Below, in pieces: positions 19,104 to 26,543 of a DNA stretch of 64,000 nucleotides. The notes under the pieces are model-generated. The model made no database searches, was not told the origin of the DNA, and saw nothing but the letters and a program-made list of their open reading frames with translations. Made by a program: the position numbers and the translations under genes. This stretch comes from Peptoniphilus asaccharolyticus DSM 20463 (GTDB lineage: Bacteria > Bacillota > Clostridia > Tissierellales > Peptoniphilaceae). Location: assembly GCF_900176115.1 (NCBI RefSeq), contig NZ_FWWR01000009.1, positions 868,001-932,000 of the forward strand, written 5' to 3'. The first letter of the stretch is position 1, and every line of letters starts with the position of its first letter.

Positions 19104-20300
19104 GTGCAAAATAATAATATCATGAATTTGTTTGGTTTTAAAGATGTAGTTTTTGATAGTGTTGATGAGAGTAATAATTTTGTTAATGTTCACGCTTCTG
19201 TTTCTAAGATGTCTATTTGTCCTCATTGTGGTTCTAAAAAGATTTGGGTTCATGATCATAGAATTCAAAAGATTAGGGATACTCACATCCGAGGTAAGAA
19301 ATCTTTGATTTTCTTAAAGAAAACTAGATATGATTGTAAGTCTTGTGGTTCTCGTTTTGAGAGGAATCTTGATTTTATTGCCAAAGGTCATACTATGACC
19401 AATAGACTTGTTTTTGCTATTGTTTCTGAGTTTGATGAGCTTTATTCTATATCTTCTATTGCTAATAGGTATAATGTTTCTTCAAACACAGTATTAAGAA
19501 TTTTAAATTGTTTAAGTGCTTCTAGAGCTAAACTTCCTGAGGTTTTATGTATTGATGAATTTAAAGGTGATAGTGGTAATAACAGGTATCAGACTTCTCT
19601 TCTTAATGGATCTAAACACTCTATCATAGATATCTTACCATCAAGAGATAAGAATACATTGTATGGGTACTTTGAAAAGATACCAAACAAAGAAAGAAAC
19701 GAAGTAAAATTTTTTGTAAGTGATATGTCTAAAACATTTAAATCAGTTAAGAAATCATTCTTTAAAAACGCAATACATATCATAGATAGGTACCACTTCA
19801 TAAGACAAGTATCCTGGGCATTAGAAAATGTTAGAAAGAGAATACAAAAGGATGTATCATCAAAGCTTAGGAAATATTTTAAAAGAAGTAAGAGTTTAAT
19901 TACAAAACCTGCCTCTAAGCTAACTTCAGAACAAGCTAATGAAGTATCACTTATGATTGAACTTAACAAGGAATTAAAAGAAGCATACAAGTTAAAAGAA
20001 TTGTTCTACTGTGTGCCCTGTGGGTACCAGTATGTACTTAGTCAGCCAAACAAAACTAGAGCTAAAAAAGCTTTAAGAGAATGGATAAAAAGAGCAGATG
20101 AATCAAAATTAAAAGAATTTAAATCTTGTATCACTTCTTTTAATAACTGGTTTGAAGAAATATGTAATTCATTTGATTACTCTTGGTCAAATGGACCTCT
20201 TGAAGGAACTCATACAAAGATAAAAACATTAAAAAGAAATTGTTTTGGTATGAGAAATTTTGACTTGTTTAGAAAAAGAATTATGTTTTCATGTAAGTAG
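19104..20300 (+). CDS. ISL3-family transposase, copy 2
   Basis: 398 residues, intact, same domain order as copy 1: zinc ribbon, helix-turn-helix, DDE_Tnp_ISL3 core. The start ATG follows GGAGGTGCATATAAG. It differs from copy 1 mainly in one block (residues about 113-167; e.g. FDELYS for FDEVYS, RAKLPEV for RDRLSEV, LNGSK for LDGSK), where synonymous changes also cluster. Confidence 0.93.
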   Translation: MQNNNIMNLFGFKDVVFDSVDESNNFVNVHASVSKMSICPHCGSKKIWVHDHRIQKIRDTHIRGKKSLIFLKKTRYDCKSCGSRFERNLDFIAKGHTMTNRLVFAIVSEFDELYSISSIANRYNVSSNTVLRILNCLSASRAKLPEVLCIDEFKGDSGNNRYQTSLLNGSKHSIIDILPSRDKNTLYGYFEKIPNKERNEVKFFVSDMSKTFKSVKKSFFKNAIHIIDRYHFIRQVSWALENVRKRIQKDVSSKLRKYFKRSKSLITKPASKLTSEQANEVSLMIELNKELKEAYKLKELFYCVPCGYQYVLSQPNKTRAKKALREWIKRADESKLKEFKSCITSFNNWFEEICNSFDYSWSNGPLEGTHTKIKTLKRNCFGMRNFDLFRKRIMFSCK

Positions 20301-20494
20301 AGATTGGGAAAACGGGAAAATTTGCAAAACCCCTAGGGGTTTTATTTGCTATGCTTATTTTTAGTTGTTTTTTGCTATTTTAGTTTTGATATCTTTATTA
20401 GCGTCTATGTGCCCATTTTTACATAAAGAAAGAGACTCGAGTTAACGAGTCTCCCCAATATTTGACATAGAGCCATAATTAATTCCACATAAAA

Positions 20495-20518
20495 AACCTC
20501 TGTATAATTACAGAGGTT
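20495..20518 (-). terminator. Terminator after the tRNA-Arg fragment
   Basis: AACCTCTG/CAGAGGTT stem with a T run on the minus strand, 4 bases beyond the tRNA CCA end. It belonged to the original tRNA gene. Confidence 0.85.
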
Positions 20519-20522
20519 AAAT

Positions 20523-20567
20523 TGGTGCGCCTTAGAGGATTCGAACCCCTGACCTTCTGGTCCGTAG
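20523..20567 (-). other. tRNA-Arg(ACG) 3' fragment: prophage attachment-site arm
   Basis: Read on the minus strand, 45 bases from the anticodon loop (CTACGGA, anticodon ACG) through the anticodon-stem 3' side, variable loop AGGTC, T arm (GGTTCGAATCC) and acceptor strand to GCGCACCA match a tRNA-Arg. The 5' half is missing: the bases before the loop cannot pair with the stem. A break exactly at the anticodon loop is what a tyrosine integrase leaves. The full tRNA should lie at the far end of the prophage. Confidence 0.85.
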
Positions 20568-20618
20568 CGATACATAATCTCTCTATATTTAGGCTTTCCC
20601 TCTTACTTTTGTAATCTA

Positions 20619-20670
20619 CTGATGTGATACTTGTTGTGTTTTTCTGTCTCTTTAGAGTATCTTACATCAG
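20619..20670. repeat. Inverted repeat near the attachment site
   Basis: CTGATGTGATACT (20619-20631) and AGTATCTTACATCAG (20656-20670) are near-complementary arms 52 bases inside the att core. It may be an integrase or excisionase arm-binding site, or a terminator. The rest of 20568-20748 holds no gene. Confidence 0.5.
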
Positions 20671-20748
20671 ACTATTCTTTATTTATTAGAAAATTATACA
20701 ATATTTTTCATCATATATATACATTTTATTTTCTTTTAAAAACAAAAA

Positions 20749-20769
20749 GAGTGGAATTAAACCACTCTA
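20749..20769 (-). terminator. Terminator of the HEPN-X-SecB operon
   Basis: AGAGTGG/CCACTCT stem followed by a T run on the minus strand, 2 bases after the SecB-like stop. Confidence 0.85.
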
Positions 20770-20770
20770 C

Positions 20771-21196
20771 TTAATTTTGATTTTTAGCATCTTTTAAATA
20801 CTGAATAATATTTATTGTCGGTAAATTTAATGGAGATATATTTGCTACAGAAGTATATGTTGAAACTATGCTTCTTACATATGGAAATAAGATAGATAAA
20901 GCATTAGGTAAATACTTTTCCATTTCAGTTTCTCCATCTTCACCTGTAAACATCCCCTCTAAAATCACCCTCATAGAGAAAGGATAATTATTTTCTTCTG
21001 GATCACTAAAAATATCTGCGCCAAGACTTACTATCATAGTATTATCTATAACTTCTAATCCATGGCCTAATCTAAAATTAATATCTATATCTAATGTTTC
21101 ATCAGCTTTAAACTTATCATTGAGGTTATAATTAATTTCTATAACTCTGTATCCATCAAAACTAATGGCCCCTTTAAAATCCTTATTACTATTCAT
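20771..21196 (-). CDS. SecB-like chaperone, third gene of a putative toxin-antitoxin-chaperone operon
   Basis: 141 residues. The C-terminal half carries the SecB-type signature: MEKYLPNALSILFPYVRSIV then STYTSVANISPLNLPTINII (about residues 87-131), preceded by a beta-rich domain (ISFDGYRVIEINYNL). SecB-fold proteins hold unfolded clients. In Gram-positives they are mostly not general export chaperones but partners of specific toxin-antitoxin systems. The start codon overlaps the stop of the upstream gene (TAATG), so translation is coupled. Family assignment is from the motif by eye. Confidence 0.7.
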   Translation of the reverse strand: MNSNKDFKGAISFDGYRVIEINYNLNDKFKADETLDIDINFRLGHGLEVIDNTMIVSLGADIFSDPEENNYPFSMRVILEGMFTGEDGETEMEKYLPNALSILFPYVRSIVSTYTSVANISPLNLPTINIIQYLKDAKNQN

Positions 21197-21702
21197 TACG
21201 CAACCTCACATACAAATTCTGCACCTATCAGAACATCTTCCTTAGTATTAAGATTATTGTGATAGATGTTTTTTTGTTTTCTGTAGTTTAATTTCTTATT
21301 TTGCCCAAATTTCTCTTCACTAAAAACAATTCTTTTTATATTTTTAGATTCTACAATATTTTCATTTTTTTCTTGAACGAATAGATCTTTTTTAACTAAG
21401 TATTTTGAAGATAAAGATTTTATAAAATCTCCAAAAACAACTTTAATATTTTCAAAGCTTTCAAAAGATATTTCTGGCATTCTATTAAGATAGTCATACA
21501 AAGGCACTACTAAATAACTATCTTCTAACAATAATTCATCACTCTTATTATAAAAAAAATCTAAAAATTCTTCTGAATTTATCAAATCTCTATTCTTAGA
21601 TAAGACTTTAAAGTAAACATCCTCTTGATCTATGAAAAATCTTTCATTAGGATATTTTTCTTTTAATAAGCCAATAAAACTATTTAATTGATTAATATCC
21701 AT
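21196..21702 (-). CDS. Unknown protein, middle gene of the HEPN-X-SecB operon (antitoxin candidate)
   Basis: 168 residues, AGGAGTG before the ATG. I do not recognise a family. The N-terminal 110 residues look helical and acidic (SEEFLDFFYNKSDELLLEDS). The last 45 residues are basic and aromatic (KLNYRKQKNIYHNNL) and end in EFVCEVA, the sort of exposed tail that SecB-like chaperones bind in known antitoxins. That role is inference from gene order and tail composition only. Confidence 0.55.
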   Translation of the reverse strand: MDINQLNSFIGLLKEKYPNERFFIDQEDVYFKVLSKNRDLINSEEFLDFFYNKSDELLLEDSYLVVPLYDYLNRMPEISFESFENIKVVFGDFIKSLSSKYLVKKDLFVQEKNENIVESKNIKRIVFSEEKFGQNKKLNYRKQKNIYHNNLNTKEDVLIGAEFVCEVA

Positions 21703-21751
21703 AAAATCACTCCTGATCTTTTCTTACTTATTAACTATTATTTTTAGCGCT

Positions 21752-22102
21752 TCAAAACTCATCATATTTTTTTTCGGCATCTTTTTCTGTTAGCGACTGA
21801 AATTCATAATCAGCCACTTTTCTTTGATCTTTCAAATCCCAAATCAAACTATTAAACACTCTTTTTTCTTTATTCATCGAAGGAATTCCCAACTTATTTT
21901 TACTATACATTTCTATAGCACTAATATGTGAATCTCTTCCATTTGTTTCAAACTCTATATTATTATTTTTTAAATATATACTTATATTTTGAAAAATATA
22001 ATAATATGTTCTATTCGCTAAAGAATTATAGTGTTTGTTTTTAAACAAATAATCTATAACGCTTTCTATTTCTTTTAATTTTTCTTCATTGTCATATTTC
22101 AT
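21752..22102 (-). CDS. HEPN-like protein (UPF0332 type), toxin candidate
   Basis: 116 residues, AAGGTG before the ATG and a TATAAT box at 22146-22141. The pattern ANRTYYYIFQNISIYLKNNN, a conserved-looking HISAIEMY segment and LKDQRKVADYEFQSLTEKDA near the end fit the HEPN/UPF0332 fold (relatives read R..YYA.F, H..., LR..R..ADY). HEPN proteins are often RNases in abortive-infection or toxin-antitoxin systems. The standard RxxxxH motif is not clear; RDSH and RKVADY are the nearest conserved polar sites. First gene of the operon. Confidence 0.6.
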   Translation of the reverse strand: MKYDNEEKLKEIESVIDYLFKNKHYNSLANRTYYYIFQNISIYLKNNNIEFETNGRDSHISAIEMYSKNKLGIPSMNKEKRVFNSLIWDLKDQRKVADYEFQSLTEKDAEKKYDEF

Positions 22103-22303
22103 ATAACAACACCTTCAAGTATATTTTGCTAAGCTTGTTCATTATATCAAATATTTAGAAAAAATACTATGGATAAGACAAAGTACTTATCAACAACTTT
22201 CGTTTTGTCAAGTACTATTTTTTATTTTTATACCCATTTCTAACATTTTTACAATAAAAAAGCTAGGAGATTTATTCCACGAGTTAAAACTTCAAAAATA
22301 GTG

Positions 22304-22366
22304 TTGACTTATAACGTAATACGTTATATAATAAGAATATAGAAAGAGAGGTGATGTAATGGTAGA
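22304..22366 (+). promoter_or_regulatory. Promoter-operator and start of a gene truncated by IS30
   Basis: TTGACT (22304-22309), 17 bases, TATAAT (22327-22332). The spacer is almost exactly the palindrome TATAACGTAATACGTTATA (22310-22328). Then AGAGAGGTGATGTA and ATG at 22359. Only ATGGTAGA remains before the IS30 end at 22367. This is the layout of a self-regulated gene such as an antitoxin or repressor, whose body is gone. Confidence 0.8.
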
Positions 22367-23482
22367 GATAATTTATCATAACAAGTGCAACATAAATAAA
22401 CTCATAGCTAATCAGCTGTGTTAATATGTAAGTGACCAAACAAAACATATTAAAAGGAGTGATTAACTATGAGCTATAACCATCTTACCATAGAAGAAAG
22501 ATCTTGTATTTACCAATTTTTAAATTTAGGAATGAGTATAAGGAAAATTGCACAAGCACTTAAAAGGTCACCTAGTACAATATCTAGAGAAATTAAAAGA
22601 AATTCATCTAAGATAAAAGTTAGTAGGGGAAGTTACACTAAGTACTTTCCGATAAAGGCAAATGATAAATATATTGATAGAAGAAAAGACTGCCATAGAA
22701 AAAGTAAATTTTCTAAAGATGTTATTGATTATTTAACTGTAAAGATTAACGAACATTGGTCCCCTGAACAAATATCAAATAGAAACACAAATGAGATTCA
22801 TGAATTACCATCTACATCAACGATATATAGAATGATACACGCCAAAAAGCTGCCAAAAACTAGTATGAAAAATTTGAGAAGAAAAGCTAAATTTAAAAGG
22901 CCAGCAGAAAAAAGAGGAAAATTCAATGATAAAGGTAGAACAATTAAGAAAAGACCTAAAGAGATATACAGAAGGCAAGAATTAGGCCACTGGGAAGCAG
23001 ATACAGTGGAATCAGGCAGATTAGATCATAAAAGGAAAAGTAGATGTTGTTTCGTAACTTTAGCAGAAAGAAAATCTAGATATTATATAGCAATCCTAGT
23101 TGAAAATAGAAAGTCGGAAAGCGTAACACCAGCAATAATAAATGCATTAAAAGATTATCCAAAAGAATTAGTAAAAACAATAACCTTTGATAGAGGTAAA
23201 GAATTTTCAGAATTTGAGAAAATAGAAAAAGAATTAGGATGCAAAACTTATTTTTGTGATCCCTATTGTGCATGGCAAAAAGGTACAAATGAAAATAGTA
23301 ACGGACTTTTGAGGGAGTTTTATCCTAAGGGTATGGATTTATCAGAAGTGAATATTGATGAATTAAATTATAACTTAAGTTTAATGAATAATAGACCTAG
23401 AAAATGTATAAAATATAAAACACCTAAAGAAGAACTTTTTGGTCTCTTACCATAGGTGTTGCATTTGATTTGACAATTCGTC
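22367..23482 (+). mobile_element. IS30-family element, copy 3 (1116 bp, intact, no target duplication)
   Basis: Ends GATAATTTATC and GACAATTCGTC as in the other copies. The flanks are TAGA on the left and AATA on the right, so the usual 4-bp duplication is missing. This points to a deletion or recombination with another copy next to the element. Confidence 0.93.
22469..23455 (+). CDS. IS30-family transposase, intact
   Basis: 328 residues, AAGGAGTG before the ATG. The N-terminal helix-turn-helix is YNHLTIEERSCIYQFLNLGM ... KIAQALKRSPSTISREIKRN. The integrase-type DDE core has Asp in GHWEADTVESG (about 182) and ITFDRGKEFSEF (about 240) and Glu in GTNENSNGLLREFYPKG (about 275). Full family length. 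Identical in protein sequence to the copy at 37564-38550, so it is a likely source of recent transposition. Confidence 0.96.
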   Translation: MSYNHLTIEERSCIYQFLNLGMSIRKIAQALKRSPSTISREIKRNSSKIKVSRGSYTKYFPIKANDKYIDRRKDCHRKSKFSKDVIDYLTVKINEHWSPEQISNRNTNEIHELPSTSTIYRMIHAKKLPKTSMKNLRRKAKFKRPAEKRGKFNDKGRTIKKRPKEIYRRQELGHWEADTVESGRLDHKRKSRCCFVTLAERKSRYYIAILVENRKSESVTPAIINALKDYPKELVKTITFDRGKEFSEFEKIEKELGCKTYFCDPYCAWQKGTNENSNGLLREFYPKGMDLSEVNIDELNYNLSLMNNRPRKCIKYKTPKEELFGLLP

Positions 23483-23492
23483 AATAAAAAAG

Positions 23493-23516
23493 AGCCTAGG
23501 AAATTAATCCTAGGCT
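23493..23516 (-). terminator. Late-operon terminator
   Basis: AGCCTAGG/CCTAGGCT stem with a T run on the minus strand. It overlaps the holin stop codon and ends the phage lysis region. Confidence 0.85.
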
Positions 23517-23860
23517 TGTTCTTTTAATGAATTAATAATATCAGTGTCCCATCCATTTTTATTAAATTCCTTTACTATAGTGTCTATTAAAATATCTGCT
23601 TGTTCTTTAGATATTGTTATTTTATTTCTATTTAACCATTCTAATACCCACTCTTTTTTTAATTTTCCCTGACCTTTTTCTTTGTAGATAGTTTCAGCAA
23701 ATTTCACAGCCATTAAAGTCCAAAACTTTGCTTGTTCTTTTTGCTCTTTGCTTACATTCGCATCTAAAAACTTTTTGGCTGATGGCACAATATAAACTGA
23801 AAGTACTATTAAACCAACTTTTAATAACAATACTAATATTTCAAAATATTCTTTCTTCAT
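23510..23860 (-). CDS. Phage holin, LLH family
   Basis: 116 residues. One N-terminal membrane segment (VLLLKVGLIVLSVYIVPSAK) and a charged C-terminal domain (FWTLMAVKFAETIYKEKGQG then WLNRNKITISKEQADILID) as in LLH-family phage holins. It is the last gene of the lysis cassette, with a terminator on its stop. It would permeabilise the membrane for the endolysin. Confidence 0.8.
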   Translation of the reverse strand: MKKEYFEILVLLLKVGLIVLSVYIVPSAKKFLDANVSKEQKEQAKFWTLMAVKFAETIYKEKGQGKLKKEWVLEWLNRNKITISKEQADILIDTIVKEFNKNGWDTDIINSLKEQA

Positions 23861-23959
23861 TTTTTATTTTCCCCTTTCAAAAAATGCCCCACAAATCGAA
23901 TTTTAAGAGCTTTTATTTATCTACTAATCCAATTACATAGCTTTCAATTTAAAATTAAA

Positions 23960-23987
23960 AATAGATAGCATTTTATCGCTATCTATT
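23960..23987 (-). terminator. Internal terminator between the two holin-type genes
   Basis: AATAGATAGC/GCTATCTATT stem with a T-rich tail on the minus strand, just after the stop of the 143-residue protein. Confidence 0.7.
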
Positions 23988-23990
23988 AAC

Positions 23991-24422
23991 TTAACCACTT
24001 TCATAATCATTATTTTTACTTTTTTTAGATTTTTTTCTACTTTCCCCCTGAGTTTCTAACATTTCTTGCTTTAACTCTTCTAACAACTCTTCTTTTTGCT
24101 GCCATTTCTTTAATTTAGAATACTCCCCTTGCTGTTTTAGTAATTGATGAACACCTACGCTAGTTGTTCCGAGAAAAACACCTTGCCCAATAGACATTAA
24201 TATCCATACAATCATTTGAACAATATTCATTGCATCATACTTATTGGCCAAGCTTGTTATCATTGCAAGAGGTATTCCTACTATCGATAAAATAGTAGGA
24301 ATTAAACTATCCGAAATCCTGTTGCTTTTCTTTAATATACTTCCTAAAACCATAAGAACCGGAACCATAAACACGAGTTCCGGACTTAAGTATTCCTTTA
24401 GCGTGTATAACACTTCTTGCAT
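23991..24422 (-). CDS. Phage holin (Hol44-like, superfamily V)
   Basis: 143 residues, AGGAGG before the ATG. Three membrane segments (LVFMVPVLMVLGSILKK, LIPTILSIVGIPLAMIT, IVQMIVWILMSIGQGVFLGT) and a long charged tail of about 50 residues rich in Lys/Glu/Ser. The order VPVLMVLGSILKKS ... LIPTIL ... GQGVFLG fits phage holin 5 families. Lies just after the endolysin. Confidence 0.7.
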   Translation of the reverse strand: MQEVLYTLKEYLSPELVFMVPVLMVLGSILKKSNRISDSLIPTILSIVGIPLAMITSLANKYDAMNIVQMIVWILMSIGQGVFLGTTSVGVHQLLKQQGEYSKLKKWQQKEELLEELKQEMLETQGESRKKSKKSKNNDYESG

Positions 24423-24431
24423 AGTTACCTC

Positions 24432-25046
24432 CTATACAACATCTATTCTTCCGTTATTCCACTTAACAGTCATACCAAGACTTTCAAAAAATTCACGAAC
24501 AGGCACTTCAATATTTTTTAGTTTTATATATGAAACTCCATTTTTTATATATGGACTAATTTTAGTTTGCTTGCCTGCAACATATAAAAGAGCGTATTGT
24601 TGACTATTGCCTTCTTTAGATTGCACTGTACTAGCTTCTAAAGATTTAACTCTATAAGCTCTTTGCCATCCAAGTCTTTTAATGCTTGTTATTTTTGCCC
24701 TAGGCTTAATGGCTTCTAATACTTTGCCACCGCCTAGATAAACTCCGGTATGACCATAGTAATTTGAGTCTGTTGTGCCCGGTCTTTGCCACCACAACAA
24801 ATCACCCCTTTGTATTTGGTTCATTGGGATTTGATGCATTCTAGGGTCTCCATCTCTCATAAATTTGGTTGATATAGTTCGTGTAGTTTGGCTTTCATCT
24901 AGTAGTCCTGTTGCTTTTAGTGCCTTGTAAGGAATAGATGAACAATCACTAAATCCCGGCATCATTCTTTTAAGTTGTGAATATAAATCCCCTTCATATT
25001 TCATACATGCTGCAATAAACCTCTCTACTTTTTTGTTATCTAACAT
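24432..25046 (-). CDS. Phage endolysin, NlpC/P60-type with C-terminal stalk-like domain
   Basis: 204 residues. Catalytic Cys in GFSDCSSIPYKAL (about 34), His in YYGHTGVYLGGGKV (about 102), as in NlpC/P60 peptidases that cut peptidoglycan stem peptides. The last 60 residues (SPYIKNGVSYIKLKNIEVPV ... MTVKWNNGRIDVV) look like a copper-amine-oxidase N-terminal or stalk domain seen on cell-wall proteins, probably for wall binding. Sits between XhlA-like and holin genes. Confidence 0.8.
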   Translation of the reverse strand: MLDNKKVERFIAACMKYEGDLYSQLKRMMPGFSDCSSIPYKALKATGLLDESQTTRTISTKFMRDGDPRMHQIPMNQIQRGDLLWWQRPGTTDSNYYGHTGVYLGGGKVLEAIKPRAKITSIKRLGWQRAYRVKSLEASTVQSKEGNSQQYALLYVAGKQTKISPYIKNGVSYIKLKNIEVPVREFFESLGMTVKWNNGRIDVV

Positions 25047-25055
25047 TTTTACCTC

Positions 25056-25310
25056 CTATTTAAATAGTCCGTGTTGAACTGCATAAAAAAAGAAGCTTAC
25101 AAAGCTTCCTACTAATAACCCCATTCCCCAACGCATAGTTGAGATAAGATTATCCATTTTATCTATTAAGTTTTCTATCTTTTCATCTGTCCTACTATTG
25201 TGTTGTTCTATTGAGTCAATTCTTTTTGAATGGTCGTTTATTCTTATTTCATTCCTATTAACTTTTTCTAACAGATGCTGTCTATATATTTCACATTGTT
25301 TTTCATCCAT
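25056..25310 (-). CDS. XhlA-like hemolysin / lysis protein
   Basis: 84 residues. An N-terminal coiled coil (RNEIRINDHSKRIDSIEQHN) and a single C-terminal membrane helix (GMGLLVGSFVSFFFYAVQHG) are the standard build of XhlA of PBSX-type lysis cassettes, which works with the holin. Confidence 0.75.
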   Translation of the reverse strand: MDEKQCEIYRQHLLEKVNRNEIRINDHSKRIDSIEQHNSRTDEKIENLIDKMDNLISTMRWGMGLLVGSFVSFFFYAVQHGLFK

Positions 25311-25365
25311 AATTCACCCCGTTTTGAAACACTAAAAAAGACAACCCCTAAGGATTGCCTATTCT

Positions 25366-25641
25366 CTAAAACAATTCACTATGTGAACCAGTTCTATTTA
25401 AAATTAATATTAAATTATCTTCTACCTTTTCATAAATCAACAACCAATCAGGTCCGATATGGCACTCTCTGCACCCTGTATAATTGCCTATCAATTTATG
25501 GTCTTTATATTTTCCATCTAAAACTATATCATTTGCCAAACATTCCACAACAAAATATAGTTTTTCTATATCTAGCCCAGACTTTTTTATCTTTTTTAAA
25601 TCTTTTTTAAAGCTAGACCTAATTTGAATCTTTCTTTTCAT
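25366..25641 (-). CDS. YafQ/RelE-family toxin
   Basis: 91 residues. Pattern MKRKIQIRSSFKKDLKKIKK, LIGNYTGCRECHIGPDWLLIY and RTGSHSELF fits the YafQ branch of RelE mRNA interferases, with catalytic-type residues at the C-terminal His and Phe. Overlaps the antitoxin gene by 4 bases (ATGA). It would cut mRNA on the ribosome when free of its antitoxin. Confidence 0.88.
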   Translation of the reverse strand: MKRKIQIRSSFKKDLKKIKKSGLDIEKLYFVVECLANDIVLDGKYKDHKLIGNYTGCRECHIGPDWLLIYEKVEDNLILILNRTGSHSELF

Positions 25642-25859
25642 AAACTATCCACAAAATTTTTAAAATCATCCATATTGTCAAACTCTGCAACTATAGGATT
25701 TGTTTCTTTTATCTCAAAAGGAATTTTTCTATCATTAACAACAGCCTTAGCAAATACATTAAATGCAGTTGACATACTCATCCCCATAGAATCGCAAACC
25801 CTTGAAAATTCATTTTTTAAATTTTCTTCCAGTCTAATATTTAAATTTACATTTGCCAT
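25638..25859 (-). CDS. RelB/DinJ-family antitoxin
   Basis: 73 residues. Ribbon-helix-helix N-terminus (ANVNLNIRLEENLKNEFSRV, GMSMSTAFNVFAKAVV) and a short acidic C-terminus for toxin binding. Comes first in the pair with the YafQ-like toxin. RHH antitoxins also repress their own promoter. Confidence 0.88.
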   Translation of the reverse strand: MANVNLNIRLEENLKNEFSRVCDSMGMSMSTAFNVFAKAVVNDRKIPFEIKETNPIVAEFDNMDDFKNFVDSL

Positions 25860-25929
25860 ATAATCATCCCCTTAAAATAATTATATCATTTTACACGCAT
25901 TTGTAAATAAATATTACATTTTAATTATA

Positions 25930-25966
25930 AGGGCAACAAAAAAGACAGTAGCTTAATCTGTTGCCC
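25930..25966 (-). terminator. Terminator between tail genes and the TA pair
   Basis: GGGCAACA/TGTTGCCC stem with a T run on the minus strand, just after the 49-residue protein stop. Confidence 0.65.
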
Positions 25967-25975
25967 TGTCTTTTC

Positions 25976-26125
25976 TTAAATTTCTATGCCAGTTTCTTTT
26001 AATACTGCCATAACAGCTTCTTTTATTCCAAAGATTGTTGGAACTTGTTCTAGTTTGTAAGTGCCTGCCATAACAAGTGTCACCCAGCATTTAACTACTG
26101 CACTATCTTTACCTAGCTTAAACAT
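25976..26125 (-). CDS. Small phage protein, CD1375-like, paralog A
   Basis: 49 residues, GAGGTG before the ATG: a KCWVTLVMAGTYKLEQVPTI core. The pattern (aliphatic strand, short K/T turn, LEQVP) resembles CD1375-like small proteins found between the tail fibre and lysis genes of clostridial phages. Function unknown. Related to the next gene (KDS.VVKCWV shared). Confidence 0.5.
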   Translation of the reverse strand: MFKLGKDSAVVKCWVTLVMAGTYKLEQVPTIFGIKEAVMAVLKETGIEI

Positions 26126-26136
26126 TGTCTTTCACC

Positions 26137-26271
26137 TCACTTTCCTTCGATTACATTTGTAACAACTTCTCTTAAATTCCATAAGTCCGGAACATCCTTA
26201 AGAGACTTTGTTTTATTTTGAATTAACATAACCCAACATTTTACAACCATGCTATCCTTAGTAAATTTCAT
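26137..26271 (-). CDS. Small phage protein, CD1375-like, paralog B
   Basis: 44 residues: MKFTKDSMVVKCWVMLIQNK then SLKDVPDLWNLREVVTNV. Its start overlaps the stop of the upstream gene. Shares VVKCWV and the VP turn with paralog A, so the two arose by tandem duplication. Confidence 0.5.
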   Translation of the reverse strand: MKFTKDSMVVKCWVMLIQNKTKSLKDVPDLWNLREVVTNVIEGK

Positions 26272-26543
26272 TATTTCATTCCTCCCATCATGCTCATTGA
26301 AATCATTGTAGTAAGCTCTGCAATTGCTTTAGCGTTGTCCTCTTGTTGCTTCTGTATCATTGTAGTTATTTCAGTTGCAAGCATTGCACTTTGCATCTTA
26401 CCCGATTTACTATCCTCTTCTATCTTTTCTAAACTCTTTACTATCTCAGGGTCTGTTATCTTAGCTATTACCTTATCAACTCGCCCCTCTTTTAACCCTT
26501 GCACCTCACTAAGAGGTAAGTTGTCTCCAATAATCTTTAACAT
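26271..26543 (-). CDS. Hypothetical phage protein
   Basis: 90 residues, helical and charged, ending in ISMSMMGGMK. No family recognised. Its ATG overlaps the stop of the tail-fibre gene, so it may help tail-fibre assembly. Confidence 0.5.
   Translation of the reverse strand: MLKIIGDNLPLSEVQGLKEGRVDKVIAKITDPEIVKSLEKIEEDSKSGKMQSAMLATEITTMIQKQQEDNAKAIAELTTMISMSMMGGMK

Larger units (their letters stand above)
17858..20474 (+). mobile_element. ISL3-family element, copy 2, inverted, with nested IS30
   Basis: Same organisation as copy 1 in the opposite orientation: hairpin, IS30 at the same position, transposase, palindrome, and right terminal repeat ending ATAGAGCC at 20474. The left terminal repeat is missing and no 8-bp duplication is found. 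It is probably immobile on its own, though the transposase is intact. Confidence 0.85.

Noticed and set aside
20523..20567. A complete tRNA gene
   Set aside because: Only the part from the anticodon loop onwards is present; the 5' half does not pair.
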